The notes under the pieces were generated by a model. It ran no database searches. It was given only the letters and a program-made list of their open reading frames with translations, and was not told where the DNA came from. From NCBI GenBank assembly GCA_041748075.1, contig JBGTDX010000036.1:62001-126000 (forward strand): a DNA stretch of 64,000 nt, read 5' to 3'. Positions 60,831 to 64,000 of the stretch are shown here, piece after piece; the first letter of the stretch is position 1, and the number at the start of each line of letters is the position of its first letter. The stretch is from JBGSYJ01 sp041748075. GTDB taxonomy: Bacteria > Acidobacteriota > Thermoanaerobaculia > Gp7-AA8. Position numbers and translations under genes: made by a program.

Positions 60831-61124
60831 TCAGGGAAGACGGATCTTCGGCTTGTCGGGATGAGCTTTGTAAAGAAGGGCGACCTTGCCGATCGTGCCG
60901 ACGAGCTCGGCGCCTGTCTCGGTTGCGAGAGATGCCGCGAGCGCCTTGCGTTCGTCGCCATCATCGAGCTCGAGTCTGATCTTGATCAGTTCGTGAGCAT
61001 CGAGCGAACGGCGGGTTTCCTCGACGACCGGCGGGGTGACCCGGCTTCGGCCGACGCGCACGATCGGTTCCATCGGGTGGCCGAGCGCTTTGAGAAAACT
61101 TCGTTGCGTCGCCTCGAGTGACAC
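60831..61124 (-). CDS. yhbY: Ribosome assembly RNA-binding protein YhbY
   Basis: A 97-residue CRM-domain RNA-binding protein that associates with pre-50S ribosomes. The core reads RSFLKALGHPMEPIVRVGRS, then LDAHELIKIRLELDDGDERK, then ALAASLATETGAELVGTIGKVALLYK; the GxxG-type loop is LVGTIGKVALLY, and the rest of the CRM fold is present. Start is GTG 61124, directly after the TGA of the polysaccharide deacetylase gene, with AGGAAA about 8 bases upstream, so the genes are co-transcribed. Confidence 0.93.
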   Translation of the reverse strand: MSLEATQRSFLKALGHPMEPIVRVGRSRVTPPVVEETRRSLDAHELIKIRLELDDGDERKALAASLATETGAELVGTIGKVALLYKAHPDKPKIRLP

Positions 61125-62330
61125 TCAGCGTTTCCTGTTCCCTTCGCTTTGGACCGAAGTCGGGTCTGTCATGGCCGGAAGGAGGACTGGCTCGGGCTGT
61201 ATTGCCTGGATCGCGTCGGGCTCTCGTTGCTCAGGCTCACGGGCTGGCGCCTTCCGCACATGGGTGGCGGGGGGGCGGCGCTTAGCGTAAAAGTCCCACG
61301 AGGCCTCCACGCGCCTGCCGGTCCTCCGATCCGTTCCCCACACCAAAGCCCGCTGGACATTCTCCTCGAGAGCTTCCCGGATCACCATGGAGATCGAACC
61401 ATCGCGCGGATCGTAGTCGTAAGGGGTGGTTCCCAGGCTCAGCACGGCCAGCTGTACGGAGTTGGGCTCGAGATCCTCGAAGTTGGCGATCTTCGCCGAG
61501 ATGATCGGAGCCTGGCGCGCAAAGACGTTGCCCGGAGATGGGCTCGCCTCCTCGAGCGCGAGGGGCTGAGTGCCGAGCAGTCGTCGGAACTCGTCGAAGG
61601 AAGTGTTCTTGCGGATTACGACGCGCTTCATCCGGAAGGGGTCAGTGCCAGGCTTGACGGGCCCGAAGTCACAGGTCAGCCCTGCTTCGTATCCCGCGGC
61701 CGAGGTACTCCGCGCCACGTCCTCGTTGTAGTCGCCGTAGGGGTAGGCCAGATAGCGGACGTCTCGTCCCGTCTCCTTCTCGATGATCTTCTTGCTCCCG
61801 ACGAGCTCATCCTCGAGCCATCTCCTGTAGGCCGTCTCACTCAGGGACGGCTGTCGTGCCCGCGTGAGAAAGGCGTGAGAGAGCGTGTGACTTTCGATCA
61901 GGGCGCCCTCATCGGCCATCTCCCGGATCTGATTCCAGGTCAGTGCGTACGAGCCCTGCCCGATGAACTTTGGGTATACGAAGATGGTGAAGGGAAACCG
62001 ATGTTTCTTCATCACCGGGAACATCTCGTCGTAGACCGAACGGTACCCGTCGTCGACAGTAATGACGACGGCGTTGTCCGGCAACGTTTTCCGCCGGCCG
62101 GCAACATATTCCGAGAGCTCGTCGAGCGAGATCACGTTGTAGCCGGTCGCGGCGAGGTACTGCATCTGCTCGCGGAAGGTTTCCCGGGTGATCGAGAACT
62201 CGGTGTCGTAAGGCGAGTGGATCACGTGATAGCAGAGGATGATTGCGGTGGGAGGCTCCTTTACGGCTGCGTGGACGGCTCCACCCAGGCCCAGCAGGCC
62301 AAGTGTGAGAAAAAATGCGCGCGCGATCAT
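61125..62330 (-). CDS. Polysaccharide deacetylase family protein (exported)
   Basis: Carbohydrate esterase 4 (NodB) type, 401 residues. Signal peptide 1-21 (FLTLGLLGLGGAVHA). The NodB domain (about 25-240) has ILCYHVIHSPYDTE, NAVVITVDDGYRSVYDEM with the catalytic Asp and metal Asp, LIESHTLSHAFLT giving the His-x3-His metal pair, and YLAYPYGDYNEDV. After residue 250 there is a second region of unknown fold, and a charged tail (AKRRPPATHVRKAPAREPEQ in part). Target may be peptidoglycan or exopolysaccharide. ATG 62330 fits the signal peptide. yhbY follows directly. Confidence 0.9.
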   Translation of the reverse strand: MIARAFFLTLGLLGLGGAVHAAVKEPPTAIILCYHVIHSPYDTEFSITRETFREQMQYLAATGYNVISLDELSEYVAGRRKTLPDNAVVITVDDGYRSVYDEMFPVMKKHRFPFTIFVYPKFIGQGSYALTWNQIREMADEGALIESHTLSHAFLTRARQPSLSETAYRRWLEDELVGSKKIIEKETGRDVRYLAYPYGDYNEDVARSTSAAGYEAGLTCDFGPVKPGTDPFRMKRVVIRKNTSFDEFRRLLGTQPLALEEASPSPGNVFARQAPIISAKIANFEDLEPNSVQLAVLSLGTTPYDYDPRDGSISMVIREALEENVQRALVWGTDRRTGRRVEASWDFYAKRRPPATHVRKAPAREPEQREPDAIQAIQPEPVLLPAMTDPTSVQSEGNRKR

Positions 62331-62546
62331 CCCGATTCTCCCCGACAAGTTCCTGCGATGGCAGTGCAACATCAGTGCCGCGCCGGTGCCATTGTAAACG
62401 CAGTTCCGCTCTCCCTCGTCGGGTCCGCCTTGCACGAAATTCCTCCTGTTCCCGGGTGTTGATAGCGTTCGAGCCGGCGTCTCCGGCGTTGACCCGGTTC
62501 CCCGCCTCGGCTAGAGTTCGTCCGAATTTCAGGAGGTTGTTCCCCG

Positions 62547-63260
62547 ATGTCCGATCGTCCCACTCGCAAAGAGATGAAGCGCAACAAGTTTGTCGAAGAT
62601 GTCGGCACTGCCTATGACTACGCAAGCAGGAACCGAAGGAACATTCTGCTGAGCATCGCGGCTGTGGTCCTGCTGGTCGTCGTTTTCTATGGCGTCGCCG
62701 CCTATCGCAGCGGACAGGAGCACAAGGCGCAGCAGCAGCTTGCCGAAGCCATCGCCGTGATGGATGCGACGTCCGGATCGATGCCCGGCGTCCCGGAGGC
62801 CGAGGTCGAGTACAAGAGCGAAGAGGAGAAATTCTCGAAGGCCCAACCGCTTCTGCAGGGCATCGTAGATGAGTACTCGGGAACCTACGCAGCGGATCTC
62901 GCGGATCTTTACCTTGCCAACATCGCAGCTGCACGGGGCGATATGGACTCGGCCCGTAGCAAGCTCGAGACTTTCGTGCGCCGGCATCCCGGCCACCTGC
63001 TTGCCGGAGCGGCACAGCTGAGCCTTTATGAGCTCCGTCTGCAACCGCAGGAAGCGCCCGCTCTGATCAGCGAGCTCGAGAAAAAGATCGCAGAGGGAGA
63101 GCCGTCCGTCCCGAAGGATGCCCTTCTGTCAATCCTTGGGCGGGCCTGGGAGCTTCAGGGAGACCGGGCAAAGGCACGCGAGGCGTACGAGCGTATCGTT
63201 ACCGAATTCCCGGATTCGAGCTACGCACTCGATGTGCAGCGCCGCCTCGCCACCGTGTGA
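62547..63260 (+). CDS. TPR membrane protein, YfgM-like
   Basis: A 237-residue protein with a basic N terminus (about 1-35), one transmembrane segment (about 36-55, NILLSIAAVVLLVVVFYGVA), and a periplasmic helical domain with TPR-like repeats (75-235: GTYAADLADLYLANIAAARG in part, SARSKLETFVRRHPGHLLAG, AWELQGDRAKAREAYERIV). The layout matches YfgM/BamD-adjacent proteins linked to the SecYEG translocon. AGGAGG lies 9 bases before ATG 62547. Divergent from the deacetylase gene, with a 216-base gap that holds only a short GC hairpin. Confidence 0.82.
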   Translation: MSDRPTRKEMKRNKFVEDVGTAYDYASRNRRNILLSIAAVVLLVVVFYGVAAYRSGQEHKAQQQLAEAIAVMDATSGSMPGVPEAEVEYKSEEEKFSKAQPLLQGIVDEYSGTYAADLADLYLANIAAARGDMDSARSKLETFVRRHPGHLLAGAAQLSLYELRLQPQEAPALISELEKKIAEGEPSVPKDALLSILGRAWELQGDRAKAREAYERIVTEFPDSSYALDVQRRLATV

Positions 63261-63331
63261 AGTTCGCAGGATAGCCGGTAGTCAGTGAGTGTCTGCCGGT
63301 TCCAGACCCCAGATCAGCAGGAGATCGACCG

Positions 63332-63874
63332 ATGACTACGGACAAACCATTTCTGAGCGACATCCAGGAGATCCGCCGACGGGCGCGCCAGCACATCGAA
63401 AAAGGCGCGGTAACGGGCGGCTATCGTGGCGACCGCGATACCGTGATCCGGCTTCTCAACGAGGCGCTGGCGACAGAGATCGTATGCGTGCTTCGTTACA
63501 AGCGTCACTATTTCATGGCCCAGGGCATCCACGCCGACCCCATCGCAGCTGAGTTTCTCCAGCACGCGAACGAAGAGCAGGCCCATGCCGATGAGATTGC
63601 CGGGCGCATCATGCAACTCGGCGGCGAACCGAACTTCAGCCCCGAAGGTCTCCTGGCCCGAAGCCACTCGGAGTATGTCGAGGGCACCTCGCTGGTCGAT
63701 ATGATTCGTGAAGACCTCATTGCCGAGCGCATCGCGATCGATTCGTACAGCGAGATGATCCGCTACATCGGAGACGATGACATCACGACCTCGCGCATGC
63801 TGGAGGGGATTCTGGCCGTCGAGGAAGAGCACGCGGACGACCTGGCGAGCTTTCTTGCCGATCTGGACGGGTGA
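63332..63874 (+). CDS. Bacterioferritin-like ferritin-family protein
   Basis: A 180-residue four-helix-bundle protein of the ferritin/bacterioferritin group. Metal-site residues appear in order: Glu in LNEALATEIVCVLRYKRHYF (about residue 50), ExxH in HANEEQAHADEIAG (about 82), Glu in IREDLIAERIAIDSY (about 130) and ExxH in EEEHADDL (about 170). Bacterioferritins bind heme through a Met near residue 52, which is not evident here, so iron storage or DNA protection without heme is more likely. ATG 63332 follows GGAG by about 7 bases. Confidence 0.85.
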   Translation: MTTDKPFLSDIQEIRRRARQHIEKGAVTGGYRGDRDTVIRLLNEALATEIVCVLRYKRHYFMAQGIHADPIAAEFLQHANEEQAHADEIAGRIMQLGGEPNFSPEGLLARSHSEYVEGTSLVDMIREDLIAERIAIDSYSEMIRYIGDDDITTSRMLEGILAVEEEHADDLASFLADLDG

Positions 63875-63901
63875 GGACGCCCTGCTGACCGCTCCCTCAA
63901 A

Positions 63902-63918
63902 CCGGCTCTCTCTGCCGG
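63902..63918. other. Short hairpin after the ferritin-like gene
   Basis: CCGGC (63902-63906) pairs with GCCGG (63914-63918), 27 bases past the stop; no U-tract. Weak terminator candidate. The last 125 bases hold no other gene signal apart from the possible start below. Confidence 0.3.
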
Positions 63919-63994
63919 AAATATGGTACATTTCGACAGTGTTTGCTTCGAGCCAGACGTCGGCGAGTGACGGAGCCGCGGCGGGAAGGTAAGC

Positions 63995-64000
63995 ATGTCA
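63995..64000 (+). CDS. Possible start of a gene cut by the window edge
   Basis: ATG TCA at the very end is preceded by GGGAAGG with a 5-base spacing, a fair ribosome-binding site. Only two codons are visible, so identity cannot be judged. Confidence 0.3.

Overview
The window is about 64 kb of high-GC chromosomal DNA from a diderm (Gram-negative-type) bacterium. LpxC, OmpA-type and beta-barrel outer-membrane proteins, DsbD and two type IV pilins all point to an outer membrane. There is no plasmid, phage or transposon gene. Long pilins beginning GFTLIE, an NtrY/NtrX pair, many TTG/GTG starts and repeated YfhO-like membrane proteins would fit an Acidobacteriota-like lineage. That placement is inference; no rRNA gene is present to test it.

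Layout. 1-9.7 kb: an N-terminal fragment of a degenerate protein kinase, mltG and ruvX (minus), pilT with a zinc-ribbon/pseudo-receiver gene (plus), tdk, OmpA-like and BON-domain envelope proteins, and a bacterial eRF1-like (VLRF1/baeRF) protein preceded by an overlapping tiny membrane protein. 9.8-14.6 kb: an MDR oxidoreductase, mutL, yraN, a rhodanese plus DoxX/MauE pair, and tRNA-Gly(GCC). 14.8-19.9 kb: a minus-strand block DUF4390-ntrY-ntrX, with lpxC upstream. 20-30.4 kb: GAF-HD-GYP protein, smpB, an archaeal-type (type II) GAPDH, accD, folC, glyA and a siroheme-synthase-type dehydrogenase. 25.8-44.5 kb: a cell-surface block with three YfhO-like proteins, two other large polytopic proteins, two family-2 glycosyltransferases, two M20 peptidases and two tandem type IV pilins. 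44.6-53.4 kb: a Fis-type regulator, RNase R, TPR protein, receiver-RsbU phosphatase, pth, and an AAA+/RHH-TPR/VWA triad. 53.5-64 kb: subtilase, serS, GATase, thioredoxin-like and DsbD proteins, beta-barrel protein, yhbY, polysaccharide deacetylase, TPR membrane protein and a ferritin-like protein.

How the genes fit together. Most are housekeeping: translation (serS, pth, smpB, rnr, yhbY, tRNA-Gly), repair (mutL, ruvX, yraN) and precursor metabolism (accD, folC, glyA, tdk). The distinctive accessory theme is the envelope: pilus retraction (PilT), pilins, lipid A (LpxC), peptidoglycan (MltG, OmpA-like), glycan transfer and thiol redox.

The least ordinary signal is non-coding. About ten intergenic spacers carry degenerate tandem repeats that all have a period of 7 bp but use different words from place to place (GTTCTGA/GAACTCA, GAATTCA, GAACCCA, TACACAG, CATTCTG, GACGAAT). 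Several occur as long inverted pairs able to form hairpins, for example a 29-bp perfect inverted repeat beside ntrX and a 36-bp imperfect one filling the accD-folC gap.
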